A stretch of DNA of 64,000 nt, from assembly GCA_034008185.1 (NCBI GenBank), contig CM067082.1:128093988-128157987 (forward strand). The letters are read 5' to 3'. The notes under the pieces were generated by a model. It did not search any database and was not told the DNA's origin. It worked only from the letters and a program-made list of their open reading frames with translations. Source of the stretch: Gorsachius magnificus (lineage: Eukaryota > Chordata > Aves > Pelecaniformes > Ardeidae). Shown here in pieces: positions 22,224 through 37,189 of the stretch (within the stretch, counting starts at the first letter, position 1; every line of letters starts with the position of its first letter). The position numbers were made by a program, and so were the translations under genes.

Positions 22224-25200
22224 AAATTGATAAAAATATTTTTTTTTCTGACAGATCTTACCAAATGAATGGCACATGGAATTTCACCTACGTGGTTTTA
22301 TTTAGTAAATTAGCAAAACATCACTGTAAATTTGAGAAACTTTTTTTAAGTATTGGAACTCCATGAAACTAAGGAAACTAATTGGTCAATCACATTATTA
22401 ATTTAATTAATTGACTATGTTCGTATTGCACAGATATTCTAAATGTCATCAGTTCTGCACAGAACAAAGAATCTTAAAGAGGATAACCAAGCATATCAGT
22501 ATCAGGCTACTGCATCAAGTCACTACCTATCTCAAGTTAAATTATTGGTATTGAGTCTAGCTTAAGCTAATTATTACTTTAACACTATTGTGAGAGCTAT
22601 ATTTTCTTTCTAGGCTTTACAAACACATATTGTAGTATTTGACAAGATATTTCAGTATCTGATATTTAAATACATTAGTCACACAGAAATACTAGTGTTG
22701 TCTCCAAATTGGTTTCAGTTTCTCGGTGGAACATATGCTATGCTATCAATGGGCGTAAAAATCAAAACAAAAGAAAAAAACCCAAAATCATAGCTATATA
22801 ATAAAATAACATGGATATAATTATTTTATTCATAAATAAAAAAGTTAAGAAATCCTAACTTTAAGAGGGTGAGAGTGCTACATGAACCTTCTGAAGGTTT
22901 TTGTGTACAAATTAGCTAGAGATGACAATATAAATGCAAGGATTGATTCATGTTTATTGAAGTAATAATAATTTATTTATTCTTTCCCCATCCATCTGCC
23001 CACCACTCATTATGAATCCAGTGCTAACTACTACTTTTTTAAACCAATACATTTTGGAGCTATGAAAATTTACAGCTGAGAATGATTACACAAGTTTGTC
23101 AACAAAATGGAATTATTGAACGGAATACAGCAGGCTGTACACCTCACAGGAAAGACTACACAAAAGGAGCTCCTTTGAGTACTGCTTTAGCAAAGCACTC
23201 AGGTACACATTTTATCTTAATTCTGTTCTCAGCTCCCACTAGTTTCAAGGAGATGAACACACACTTGACTGCTTTGGTGCATAATGACAGGATTAGTCAA
23301 GTGCTTGAAATAAAGCATGTGTTTATGGGCCATACACAACACGAGTTATGGTTTACCTTAGTATGTCAGACTGCAAATTATGGGAGTTCAGAAGAAACTC
23401 AGTGAGCTGTGCGGCTGATGACAAGGCAGAAAATAGTAACTTGGCCAAGTATTGCAATGTAAATTGTTCCAACTCATGAGTCCAAGCAATTAAAATACCT
23501 GCATGCTTCTTTGCTTGGGCTGAAATTCCCTAGGTAGCTGCAACTGTTCCTACACATGCTGCACAAACCGCCAATGTCTGAACAGGTTGATAGAGGTCTT
23601 TTGCTTAAGCCTCATTGAATCCAGGAGCTAGGGAAAACAGTGCTGAAGTCTTCCAGAGGTGTCAATCAGAAGTCTTCCAAAGGCTTCCAATTGTACTTAA
23701 CACAATTTCAAGGGGATTCTTTCTGAGGCTAAAAAGTTGTTCACAATGATGTCAAAGGTTCTTTATCTACCTGTTTAAAGGAGCTAGTGTCTAATCCTGC
23801 AATGAGAGAGGCTGCTCTGTACCTTCATGCAGCTTTTCAGACCTCTTGAGGATGAGGCTTTGGCATCTGATGAAAGGGGTTCAGATTTGTCAGGACAGAG
23901 GAACACCTGAGTACACACATATGCAAAACTGTAGGTGTTTGGAAGTATGTACAGCAGCTTGGGAGCTAAGTGGCAGCTCACGGGGGTTTTCAGAACTCCT
24001 TTTTTTGGAGATAGGTGGAATTACAAGAATAAATAGTGACACATCAATTCCCCACATGTAAACATGAGAAGCAATATTTTCTTATCTTTCATAGATATGA
24101 GAAGATTGTTCTCTGATACTTTGCAAAAAATAAGGGTTACTATTTATTCCCATCCGCATCAAGTGGGTTTTGAAGCAGTATAATAAAAATTAGAATAAAA
24201 GTATACAAGGACGTTGATACTAACATCCATTGGAAAATTCGTAACTTTATTATTTCCTGATGCTAAGAATAACAAAATTGTAAATGGAATTTGGACTTCA
24301 CTCCAATATCCAGGTGTGTACTCATATAGGCAAAATACAATTTGTGAGAAGTTACACTGTCTTGCACAGCCGAGCAGCAGCAGAAGTTCTAACTTCAGTG
24401 TTTAGTAAACAATTCAGCATTTATTTTCCACTATATTGTTTAGTAGAATAGTTTTCTGTGTTTTAAGAACTAGAGACTTTAAGAAAAATACTGTTGAGTT
24501 AAAATTTCATATAAAACCCTAAGCAAGTTAAATTTGTAAATGACCAAGAGGAGAACAATAACTGTATTTGTCATAACTTTCATACAAAGTTTGCATGTGT
24601 ACATTACTGTGAATCTATATATTTCTTCCTTCTTCATCTAACAATCCATCCTCCAAAATTTCATTGCTACCAGACTACCTCATATTAATTTCTCCTACAA
24701 AACTTCAAAATCTATGATATTTAAAGTATAATTATAAAGCCACATGTACTTCCTTGAAACTTGTCCACATGACCAAACAAAATATTTAATTTCTTTTTGA
24801 ATTTTAGCCTATGCAAAGAATTGAATGAAGCAGATAGATTCATGCTAAGACTTAGATCAATTTTTAAATTGATGGCCTATTAATATATGGATATAAGGTC
24901 AGCTGGTAAAGCGTAATCAAAATATTTTCAAGGCTTCTCTGAGGAAAAGTTACAATCTCACGTATACCATATTTCCAGAAACAGTGAATACCCTACAATT
25001 AAGAGTTATGGTGAGAACATTTAACTGCTTAATCCAAGAAATTCCTGCCAAGCTGTCTTTCTCATTTATAATGGCCTTTGTTAATCTTCCATGCAATTAA
25101 TCTTCCCCACACAATGTGTGCTTTCAATTTTTACTCCTCACTAGATATAATTACATTATCACCAGGAAACAGTAAGTTTTCAAATTAAAAGCATGCACAG

Positions 25201-28200
25201 AATGAAAGCATAACCCACACCAAATATTCTACTAGAGCTTAGAAACCCTAAAAAGTCTAATAAGACTCAATTGTTTCTTGTTCTTGGTCACTCATGGATA
25301 GCTCCTGTAATCTGCTCAGTCTGCTGGTTACCATGCTCATTATACCCTACTTTCTTTGCCCTTTGTCCCTAGTTCACAAAATGGTATTTGCTTTTTGGCA
25401 CAGCTTCACAGAAGAACTTAAGAGCTGTGGTTAAGTGCACCTATGTTTTTTTGCTCCTATTAAGCACAACATCAACCATATCTTTCAGCTGATGCCCTGA
25501 ATAGCCTGCAGAAAAAGGCACCTCAGAACAGGATGCAAACTAGGCTCCCTGCTGAGGGAGTTGGCAGCAAGCGCTGCAGATGGTCTGACACCTTTCTGGC
25601 TGAATGAATCCTTAAGTCTTCTATGCAGTTACCCTGGCACACCCGTTCAGCCTGCTAGGGAGTGATTAGTGGAAAGCAGGAGATCCTACATTAAGTTGGG
25701 AAAAGAAATTAGCCTGTGGATTTTCATCAGTTAGGTTTCCATATGTTCTTACTACCAAAAAATATGATCATAGCCACTGCCTGTGCATAGTCCTGTAGAT
25801 ATACTATGAACATACTATCAAATCATGCCTTACCTCCTTCTTCTGGCAAAATAAATGGAGAAACATCTCATCTATGAACTCGACAAAGGCTGAGGTCAGG
25901 GGTTTCCTTAGTCTTCCAATTTCCTAGGCAAGTTCTATGCTCATTATGTCTGTATATAGGGAGTAGCTAATGCATGATATGACAATGATGGTATTCTTTC
26001 TCCTTCAGCAACCAGTCATCTAGCACTGAAATCTGCAGTTGTTACAAATTTCTAAGACTGCAGTGTTGCAACACTGAAAGCTGCCATAACTCTGGGATAC
26101 ATACAGGGACATAAAGGACATAAAGGAATCTGGTGGCAAAATAGGAGAGCTTTAGTTCAGTTGCAAGATAGAAACTTACATCTCCTCTGCCTATCATAGT
26201 ACCTAGAGGAGTGGAAATCTGTACAGTGTGAGGAATGATGGAGAGGAAAATGAACCAGCTGGAATATTTACTGTGACAAATGTTGATTTAGGATTTTACT
26301 GACTAATTGAGTGTTTTAGACAATTTGATTTAGTAGCAGTTTAGGATTTAGGACAGTGCTGCCTAATCATCCGATTCCTTACACCAAGGCCAAGGTTTGA
26401 TGGGCATTTCTGAAATCGTAAAGCAGTACAGCAGAAAATAGTGGGGAGATGCAACACCACATTACCCTATTTCAAATTATGTTTTTTGGGTTTCTAATGG
26501 AGTTGTAAGTCCTTAATAGTTTCTAGAAATGTCCACACATTATTTTATTCTTGTTAGATAATTAGAAACAGTTGCACACTTAATATCTTTATTTAAACCT
26601 TGGCATAATCTTGAGCCAAATGCATCATTGGTATAGTTCCACTCACTTCATTTAATTACACCACGCCTGAAGCTGGCTTTTTGCAATTGTTTCCTGACAA
26701 GACTTTTAGAAGGCTATACTATGAAGCAATATTTATAGTGATCCCTTCAAGTGCGGATTCAAAATTACAGTATTGAGTTAAAAGCTAGAGGCCTCTAGTT
26801 GACTAATCAAATCTCTTTGTTCCAAACATAATTGTTTGAGTCTGACTCACTTTGTTCTATTTAAAGACTAACTGAAGACTTACAGTACTAAGGGCTCACT
26901 TCAATAAGCTGGTACCACACTTTCCATTAAGGAAACAGAGAATGATATTACACTTAATTTGCAATTGGTAGTGCTAGAAAAGTATTTTGTTGGATGTTAT
27001 CTGTAATTTCACAACTCAAATCCTTACACAGATTTTCCTTTTCATAAAAATGAATCTTTAAAGATATATAGAAGAACCAGTCACACCCCTCCCCCAATCG
27101 GTACAAAGGACCAAGTACAAGCATTGAAAAACCTTAAAAGCTCCTATAAGTTGCTGGTGACCAACACTGCTATCCCATTTGTTAAGTTTAAACCGTAGTA
27201 AGAAGGATGAAAAAAATAGGTTAGGCTATCCAAACAATAAGAAAACCATCAGGAAATGCACTTAGCCCACCTGTTTCCTTGGTCAATCAACTCTATTAAT
27301 CAAAGTATTAAAAAAAGCACAAGAGTGGGGTGTCAAATACAGTATCTTGAGATCTCTCTCCTTTAAGTCAGAACCCTAAGATCTGGATATTCATCCTTGT
27401 CTTTGATCCAAAGCTTGTTTTCTAAAAATCAATCAATAGTGTGCAAGGCTTTTCCTTTCAAACCTCAAGCCAATGTCAGTGAATCAATCTTATTAGCTGT
27501 GATCTATTAGCAGGGTGTCTGCTGTGAAATAAGCCAGCCATATACTGTTATACCTAGAATAGCTTCATTTTTCTCTAATGCAGAAGAAAAGGAAAATGGA
27601 AGAAGTGATAAAAAAAATTAAGAACTTCTACCTAGTGTGAGAAAGTACTGTCTCTGGTAATCCAGTGGAAAGGCACCCATAACACAGAAGCTATCTCCTG
27701 AACTTGAAGAGCTTTGCAACAGGAAGGGTTCAGGAAAAGGTTTTTATACAGTTCTGTATTCAGTGACAGTTGGTGAGGCTAAGTAACTGTATTTTCTTTA
27801 CCTTCAAAAATGTTGCTATCAATTCCCAGGTTGTGGAGAGCTAGAAATCATCCTGGTTTTATGAACGATTTATGAAATAATAACAAAATCTTCTGATACT
27901 ATAAAACCTAGCAACAGTATGGAGTTTTACTGCTTCAAACTATGTTACTTATCAACATTAAGAGGATAATTCCACTGCCTTTTAAGAAATAAGTAGTGCA
28001 TGAAATCTGCATCTTAGACTATTTGCAATTCGAAACATACATACATTGATTAAAATTTTAAATAGATAATTCTTTCAAAGAAATAGTGCCTAGTGACACA
28101 AAGATACTGCGTTCTGCTGCAAAGCAACTTCGAGAACACTTCAAGAAGTATTTTGCAAGATTTACAAATAATGCACAAAAAAAGTCTGTGGAGAGAATTA

Positions 28201-28669
28201 TCCTGTCCTCATATAACTCATCCCAACAGTGTGAAATCCACTCTTTTCCGTTCCTGAAGGCCTGTAGTTTAGCTGTTGCTTTAGATTCACACTAAGCCCT
28301 GACTTAGTCCCTGGTGTTAACTATTACATGAAGGTAGGGACAGTTCATTTTAGCCTTAGAAATAAAAAACATGTGCTTTCCTTGCCTACTAGTAGCTTCA
28401 ACGTCAGCTTAGGACCTGGCAGCTAAATGATCAACAATGGACACAAAACCAAATCAAACACAAGAAGTTATTAGGAAAGGAATAGATAAGAAAAAGCAGC
28501 ATTGTGCCACAGTACAAAATCTGTGGTATAAAAGCATCTTGGAAAATGCAGTTCTAGTCTCCATCTCAAAAAGATTCACAGAAGGCAATGATGCTTATCA
28601 AAGGTATGAAATGGCATCAGAATGAGAAATAACCAAGCATATTAGAGCTCTTCAGCTTGGAAAACAAAA

Positions 28670-28689
28670 ACACACACACACACACACAC
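28670..28689. repeat. (AC)10 microsatellite
   Basis: A perfect dinucleotide run of about 20 bp follows an A-rich stretch. No gene lies next to it; the overlapping minus-strand frames rich in CVCV are its translation. Confidence 0.92.
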
Positions 28690-31600
28690 CTCTTTGTCTA
28701 TGTCCTCCTACATTTATCCCTAGCAATAACGTTTTGGCCACTGGCTGTGATGGATACCAAACTACCTGCATCTTTTTTTGGTATGCTTTGCTCATGCTTA
28801 CAGTGCAGCTGACATGATCCCATTTTCTTGTCCTCCTGTCTCCCCATGCACCCACTCTGCTTCTCAAGCAGGTTGTGCAGCAATTAGCTCCTTTGCTGAG
28901 GCATCTGCAGCCTAAGCCAGCAAGTTTAAAGACACATCTTGCAGCACAGTTGGTTCACATAAAAGAACTGAATAGACACAGTGGAAGTGAATAGTTTTTA
29001 GTGCTGAAAAATCTAGTGTACAGAACATATTTGACAATAGTTTTCCTGATCAAGATACACCATGAGTGTTTTGGCATAGGGCAATGAAGACAACCCACTG
29101 AAGCATTGCTGACCATTTCTATATTTAGTGATTTTTGAGACTGGGGTCTTTGCTGCAATGCTTCTTAGTAGTTGGCCCTCTTTGAGGTCCTGAAAAAAAA
29201 AACCAGAAAGAAGTAATAGTGGCCCTCCAGGAGTCATAAATATATGAAAATTGCCCAGCTAGATGTAATTCCCTCACCACATTTTTCTCATGTGCCCAGT
29301 ACTACCAAGTGGCACCAGTGCCTAGTGCCATCCATTGGGAGTTAAGGGTACTCAAGGCCACAGCATTCTCACAAAGTGTTTAGAATTCATCCTGTGCAAA
29401 TGATGACAAAAGCTAAATTAAATACCAAAAAAATTATCTTCTCTTATTTTGGAATAGTCTCTGCTGTAAATTGCAAGCAAAGTCTACAAAACAGGCTGAG
29501 CTGCAACAGCAAAATTCCCTGAATTTTTTTCTTGCTGCCAACCCCCCTATCATGCAGATTGCAACCATTTCGGGAAAGCTGTAAAAAGAATTAAATTGCT
29601 TGGGCGGGCTTTGCATTCTAAATGTAGAAATGTTTCTAAATTTCTAAATGTTTCACTGGTTAGATACTCAAAAAGCGCTTTGAAATTGCAAACAATCATC
29701 TGCTTTCAGCATAATGAAAGCTTTAAAGGCACAGTAGTCTTTTTAACACTATCTCAAATATCCTTCTCTTATTCCAGAGGGCAACAGTGGAAGGAGAGAG
29801 CATTTGTTTTTTTCATTAGTGGATCATACAGCTGTGACAGTTGGAGTGACGATGAGGGCCAGCAGTGCTTCTCAGCTGTGTAATTGCAGACACCCTGAGG
29901 AGCATTTACCTACTTTCCAGATGCTTGTTCTTGTTTTTACAGAAGAAGAAAAAAGGACCATTCTATCATTAGTCCCCATTATGCTTTATAACTAAATGAG
30001 CCAAATTGCACATTTGGTGATTCTACAAAAAGAGAGTAATGAGGTCAAGGAAATCAGCAGGAAAGGTATAACAATATCAAAATGTGACACAAACCTTCAG
30101 GCTACTGGCCAATTATCTAAGGCCTCATCCTGACGATGCTGAGTTCAGTGGCTCTTACTCTGGATAGTCAAACACTCTCAGCAGGGGTCCCCTTGTTCAA
30201 AGTCATTATGGATCAAGCTACTACCTTCAGAAAATGCCCTGAATCTGGAAGGCCACTAATCTCAGCATTTCAAAGGATATGGACTTGTCTATGGAAGAAA
30301 AGAAGATTTTTAAAGTAGGATCTCTCCTTCAGACCTCGGTTAGGACCAAGCTCATGGCTGTAGGAGGGCACTACAAAGATAATAAAGGAACAGAGAGTGT
30401 CTACATTAGTTTGAGAGAGGTTTCTCTGTGGAGGTTTCCCAAAGATACACACATACAGAATGCAGGAAACTTGAAAAAGGCAGTCATTTGTGTACTTGTG
30501 TTGCACGGCTGTTGACTATACAGTTTCTAGTATTCACCAGCCACCATTATAAATCAACATAGGATATGAGGGGGGGCAAGCTGCTTTGTGACTCTGAGGT
30601 AGCAAGCCCCCCTCAAATCTCACACACAGATGATGGTGTTTACAGCACAGAATCCCAACTCCTATTTCCCATGGCCCCATCAGCAAATCAGTCCCTGGAC
30701 CTTTCTCCCTTTCTGTCACCGCACACACCACTCCCAGTTGGTCAGACTGGTGGGCAGCTGTCTGGCATGCCATACTCCAGAGAGTGAGGGAGAAGCTGGG
30801 ATGCAACACTGGTGCTGTGGGACATTTCAGCTGGTAGGGCACAGTTCCTTGTTACAGCCTGGAACTTTGGCCTCTCCCCTGTGTGTGCTATGCTTATCTT
30901 CAGTCACACACTCCAATATGTTATCGCCTTAGGCAGATACTTCAAAGATCTGCAAATACTGTTAGTAGTATTCTCCTCCAGAGACTATTCCATATCTCCT
31001 GCCTTTACCGTTCTGGCACTCCCCATGCAACTTGACATGCTGCAGACAGCAGCCACAAACGTTAGATAGTTCACGCATGCTCACAGGGAAATGGTACTGG
31101 AGCACAGATAAAAATATATTTTTTTAAACACTTAATTCAATGCATTATTTAAGCTCCTCTGGAGACCTGACCATCAGAGGGTGATGTGACCACAAACAAG
31201 GACTGGCAGAACATAAACTTTCTCTCTGAGTCATCTAAGCGGCAGAATGCAGCCCGGGGTTACAACAAGCAATCACATAGGTGTCTCTCTGCACATGGCT
31301 GGATGATTGCTCCACTGAAATTTTCACCTTTCTGTACATGCATAATTGTTTCTTTTGAATTAGGAGGCTGAAAAGTACTGCTCTTTTGTTATGTAGCACA
31401 GCCAAATTTAGGTATCAAAGGTGGTTGAGCTGTCTTGCAGTCTGACAGTACAACCCCCCAACTGCAATAAGCTTATGCGGCTTAGTTTTTTCTTTTGTTT
31501 ATTTCATTCTTTCTCAGACACAAAGACAACTCGGTGCATAATACAAAATGAACCAAAAAGAAATTCTATATTTCAATGTATCATTTTAACTAATCAAAAC

Positions 31601-31720
31601 CCCTGACATTGTTTCTAGATAAAGATCCTAAAATGTATTTTAGTGCAAATTGTGAGCACATTGCTGTATTAGTGAAAATGTGAAAAACAGATGCTTTTTT
31701 CCCCTCTATATTTATTAGGA

Positions 31721-31734
31721 TTTTTTTTTTTTTT
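31721..31734. repeat. Poly-T tract (T14)
   Basis: An uninterrupted run of 14 T, read as A14 on the minus strand. I looked for a retrocopy ending in it on the minus strand and saw none. Confidence 0.88.
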
Positions 31735-34700
31735 AGTTAAAGATCTGATAATTAATTCTTTGTTCCCATTGGCCACCAGTGACCTGCACTTGTAGTGGGC
31801 TGATTCAGCATAACACTTGTTTGAATAATTAAACACCCATGCAAGTAAAACTAACCCAAAGCACATTTCAAGGAAAAACAAGTTCCTAATGTGAAAAGAT
31901 TCCTTCAGGGGACAGTAGTTCCAGTTCTACACCTAATGCAATTTACAGGGAGCAAAGCCATATAAACTATGTCTCTATGATATTATGATTATTTGCCACA
32001 GAGATTATGACATTTTTAAAAAAGGTTTATGTCACTGGGTGATAAAAAAAAGTAGCAAGAACTGAACTCAGCAGCAATAAGCAGGACAATTTTTATGCAA
32101 GAGGCTTTAAAATCATCATGATGAGAAACAGGAACTATGGCATGTGATAAGAGAATTGCCCTCCTAGAGGATCTATATGCTATCAACAACTCTTACATTC
32201 TGTATACATGTCATAATGGATGCTCAAAGAGCTTTGTGAAATGAGAACTAATAAATGGAGTCAGTTTTTTTTTTTAAATCACTGATATGCTGTTAAAGGA
32301 GATGCACAAACTTCAAAGCTTCTGACAATGGAGAAGCATCATCTACCATTATGCTTGCAATTGCTTTTTTGAAAATGTGGTAATAAAATCTATGATGGCC
32401 TATACCTGTGTCTGGAAAATGTATTAGGCTGCTATCAAAGCAATCCCTGCAAGTATTGTTAAAAACCATAGATATTGATGAATATCAAGGCCTCCTTTTT
32501 CACTCTGCTTCTATATGTGCAGAAGAGTAGAAGATAAATCAAAAATTTCAGTTAATTTCTAATCACTCTAATAATTAACAGCATTGTCCCAGCTCTCTGA
32601 CACTCTATTCATAAGTACACTGCATACTTCTATTAAGAAAGATGATAGATCTGGTAGCTCATTTACATTAGACAACTATTCCCCAAGGGATAAAGCTCCT
32701 GGTAGAGACAGAGAAGTCAAAATGTAGCACTTCAAATGAAAAAGTAATAGTAGTAGAAGAAACACAACTTCTTGAAACTATCGGCTGCAAGTAACATGGT
32801 AAGATGGCACTTACAGTCTCCTTTAATGAAGAAAACATAAAAGTCAGTGATGAGGAATAGACTGAAGCTATTTTGACTTAACATCAAAGTTTTACATATG
32901 AGGACCATAAGGCTTATTGCCCTCAGTCTGACATGAAAATGAACAGGAGTTCCATGAATGGTTTTACATCAGCATATGGCCCCATTCCTGCAGTAAGTCC
33001 CCAGAGATAGATTCCCTTCATAGACAACCTTAGATAAGTCACTGGCAATCTGCACAGTCACCTACTTGTATACAGATCATTGTAGAATCAGGACCTGCAT
33101 GCTTAAAAACACCACAGTTTGATAGCATGTATTGTTGGCAATATATGCTCAAAAAGCATGACTGAAAAGGTCACACTATGAATGAAAGAATGTTATGCAG
33201 AGACTTTAATATTACCCGAATACTTGATTTTCTGTGCCAGCTGCAGCTTCAGGATTCTGGGGCTTCATCAACACTCTTCATGAGAAAACAGACAGGAAAA
33301 ATTGGGGGGTTTTGTCTTCCTGTGAACCAGGCATCCAGAGTCTAAAAGAGGTGATATGGAGCATTTCTAATTTTTGAGATTACACTCACATAAATCTTTG
33401 TATCATGGCTCTCATCTACAGAAAACACCACACAAAGTATTCCTAGAATATAAAAAGGGAGACTACTTTAAAAGATAAATAGGAATTCTGCAGATAAGAA
33501 ATCTAGATTACGATCTCTGTCGAATAAAATGCTTGAGGATGGCATTTGTAAAATAGCTGGAGCGAACACATTTTCACAAGATGTGCTTAGTAATGACTCT
33601 GTTTATTAAAATGAATATAAGATATTTGGAAAAAAGTTCATATTTATTAAATTCAACAGGAGTTTAAAACATTGTATTTACTCTAAAATCCATTTGGTAA
33701 CTGTTGCAAATTTAAAATCACATTTCCCCATTTTTGGGTTCACCTTCTCTCCAATGTGTCTAAATTCTAAAATATCAGAATAACCTAGAGCCCAGACCTG
33801 AAGCTGATATTTTGGGCAGACTGATTTACAGGGATGAAACTCCACAAAGTTTTCAAGTGTATGTAAGTGGTGCACTTTCCATAGTTTCATCATGGCCCAG
33901 TTTTAAGCAAGTGTTTGGACCAAAGTGTTTCCCCCAGCCAAGATTTTTTCTCCGAATCTGTGGTCAGCTGCAAAATATTCTAAAATCACTGTAGCTGATC
34001 TATTTCCTGACATTGTTAAGAAGAGTTGTATAGACCAGAAAAACATTTGTGAAGGCCACAAAGGACCATCTGCAGCATGAAACAAGATGGCAAGCAGATT
34101 CTGAGATAGTACAAGCTGGAGCAACTATACTCACAGCAAGTGAAGTGTCATGCTCATTAGCCCGGTACACAAGCTGCTAAGCTTAATTTCCACACACACA
34201 CCCCCAAATAAGACAAGTCATCTTGGGTGTCTTTAGAATGGCTGCCCAATATCTCTGTTTTCAGGATTAGTGAAGATGTATCAAGTCTGCATCTATTTCT
34301 TTCCACAGTGTAGATATATCTGTGAATTCATTACTTAGTGCCAGCACTTTAGTAGCTGAGAATCAAGAGGGCAGAATATTGTGCTGGTACATCAACTACA
34401 ATTGAGGTCCCTGTCTGCACAGAAGTGTTACACAAGTAGAGCATCCACATTATTCAAAGATGGCTCTACCAACATACATCCCAGAGAACACCAGTCTCCA
34501 AGCAATTCCCATACCATTCTTCTTAGACTGTCAAAACTGGTCATATTTCCTTTGCTGTGAAAAATAAAGCAGTTTTAGCCTTTTCACTTTAAACCTGGAT
34601 CCACAGCCATTGCCAAGCAGTGCCTGAGTCAGTGCTTATAAAGGAAGTTCAAGGTCAGTCAGTATAAAGAATCACATTGAAAGTTTAGAGATGGTCCTTA

Positions 34701-36965
34701 CAGACCAGATTTCAGGCATGTTATCTGGGAAATGTAGGGGAGCCCATACAGCTGCTCCTCATGCCATTGCTGTCTTATTTAAGCATGGCAGTCAGCAGAG
34801 CTCCATTTGCAAGCTCTAATGCCTTCTGTTTCTCAGATACTCAGTAAACTGTCTCCTGCTGTAACTGTGAGGAATTCTCACAAGCTTCAATAAAAACTGT
34901 GCTTACTTTGCAAAGGGACAAATTTGATGCCTGGAAAAGCAATCACAAAAGCTAGCATTAGGCTAGCCTCCCCAGGCTCCCCTACTGACAGTAGAAAGAG
35001 ACATTTCACCAGAGGACAGTTTAGATCTATGCTCAACTGCTCATTGAAGAAAACCATTGACTGTAAAGCAAAACTAGCAATTTTAACTTTCTGCATCTGA
35101 AGTTACCAAATAACTCATCACAGTTACCATATTACTCTTGACTGTGACCCAAAATACTGTGCTTTTACAAAATCACTATACTCTGAAAATAATCAGAAAA
35201 CACATGCGTGGAAGACTAGTCAAACACTAGCTTGTGTGAAGTGTCTAAAAACCCTAGTGGTGTACACTTTAACCTCTTATAAACAGGAAAGCTAGTTGTA
35301 GAACGCAGAATAGGAAAGTGAAATTACTATCTCATACTCATTTAACTATTTCCAAACAGTATCCGCTAATTTACTGACTTTCTTTTGTTCTGTGATATGG
35401 TCATAAAAGGGTCAACTGGGAAAAGATCATATAAAATTTCTTTGCTATTTAAAAATGGCCTAAGGATATGTTACTTAATGTTCCTTATGTAACAAGATAT
35501 TAGGTCCAGATAATTCATTTGTACAAAGTGAAAAGAAATGAAAAAAGATGGGGAGGGGGGAACCAGAAGAGATGACCTTTTTTAAATGACAAAAATGAAA
35601 ATTTAGTGTTCCAGAGGTTCACTGATTCAGTGCAATTCTAATAATGCTATTATGTTATTACTGTTGTTATTTAATTTCAGAATTTGGTTCATAATCCTGA
35701 TAAAACCATTTATGTGACACATCATCAGTCATAAAACAACATACAGTATTCCTGCAACTGGACATGAGATATTGCTCTACTAGGAATGGCTCTTGTTAGG
35801 CAAGCACACAGATATTCAGTTAGTTATGATACAAATATAGTTGGAAGGCTGAAAAACTATCTCTGAGTGTACTTGACTTCTGACTTTTTCTTCATTTTCA
35901 GCGTGCCCTAACATGTAAAGAGCTCTCTGGATGCAAAGAATGCCCATGTGCACTTCTCCACTGCGTGCACTTCTGTAGCTATTGTACGGGAAAATGCTGC
36001 AGTGTTCTCTATTGCTCCTTAATTACCTTTCAAACAGTTACAACACACAAAGCACTAGCAGAATAAGGACATCCTGTGGACTGCCAAGGTCCCTATAAGA
36101 CTCTATAGGGAGTCATAATAAAGAAAGAGACAGGAGAGGAATCTGTGCCATTTCTTCTATGGTCCTACACACTTTGGTATCACCATCAGTAAGAAGTTCA
36201 CCATTTTAGTCCAGATTCGGGTTGTGTGACAGGGTATCTGTTGAATAATAAATGGAAGAGACTCATTCAAATGAAGGACCACAAATACTGCAGTCCTGAA
36301 TTTCAGAGGCTCACATGAAGAATAAAGAACTCAAACTTAGCCATATTACCTAATATTATTATTAATAAAACATTCTTTTACATGAGTATGTGTTTTTTCT
36401 TCCATGTCAACACATTGCTGGATCAACACAGCAAATTTTTATTTTCCATTTTCTTTTAAGCACCATTTCTAGGACCATCTTGTTTCCATAAAGTTTAATT
36501 TACTTCAGTTGAAAGGCAAGATGGTTCTCTTCTGCTCAAACAGTACTGACACTTTGCTGATATCTTTACATTATATTAAATACATGAAGTCAGTTCACCT
36601 ATGGAATACTATCTCTTCTCCCCTTTTATTTAGATAACCTTAACACCAATAGATGTACATGACCAAATTAAAATCTCTTCTCTAAGAAACAGCATTTACT
36701 TCAGAAAAGTGGTATCAAGAAGTAGTGAAAGAAAACAAACTTGGCATGCAGTTTTTTAACAACATAATGCAATATTTCAAGAATGATTGCTTCCCTCAGG
36801 CACTATCTCTATTTTAATATTTCAGTTTATATTGTATCGATGTATTTCTGGTTTCGTGGTCTATGCCAGGTTTCAATACAGGGACCACTCGCCGTATTCC
36901 CCTTGGATACAATGGAAGAAAATGAAATAAACAAATCTTTGTTTTAAAAAAATTAAATTTCTAGA

Positions 36966-36986
36966 TAGTAAGCTTCTAGCTTACTA
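36966..36986. repeat. Perfect palindrome, 9-bp arms and 3-nt loop
   Basis: TAGTAAGCT (36966-36974) and its exact complement AGCTTACTA (36978-36986) are separated by TCT. The stem could form a compact hairpin. No gene or terminator context is present, so no function is assigned. Confidence 0.85.
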
Positions 36987-37189
36987 ACAAGTGAAATATA
37001 GACATGTTCCATAACTGGGAAATTCTAAGTTTGTCTTTACTAGTCACATCAGAAAACATGTAAAATTAAGATTGGCCATCAGTACCCATATCCTGGAATA
37101 AACGGAGGACTCTAGAAGGAGTGGAGCAGAGGCAGCCACAGAAGGACCACAGCAAATTCCCAACTCCTTCTGGACTGGACTTTCCCACT

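Larger units (their letters stand above)
14627..28669. other. 14 kb gene desert with simple repeats only
   Basis: I see no exon and no recognisable transposable element. All open frames are short, at most 107 codons. Low-complexity tracts are listed separately. Some parts (around 21900-22450 and 27400-27600) have AT-rich homeodomain-like words and even composition that would fit conserved non-coding DNA, but this cannot be shown from one sequence. Confidence 0.55.

Noticed and set aside
28086..28295. Plus-strand frame with a helix-like basic segment
   Set aside because: It begins at a non-ATG codon, has only weak splice-like flanks and resembles no family I know.
28652..28867. Minus-strand frame ending in a CVCVC repeat
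   Set aside because: The Cys-Val repeat is the translation of the AC microsatellite.
30534..30932. GC-richer patch with overlapping frames on both strands
   Set aside because: Frames overlap in several phases with low-complexity Pro/Ser/His composition. CpG is not enriched, so it is neither a clear exon nor a CpG island.
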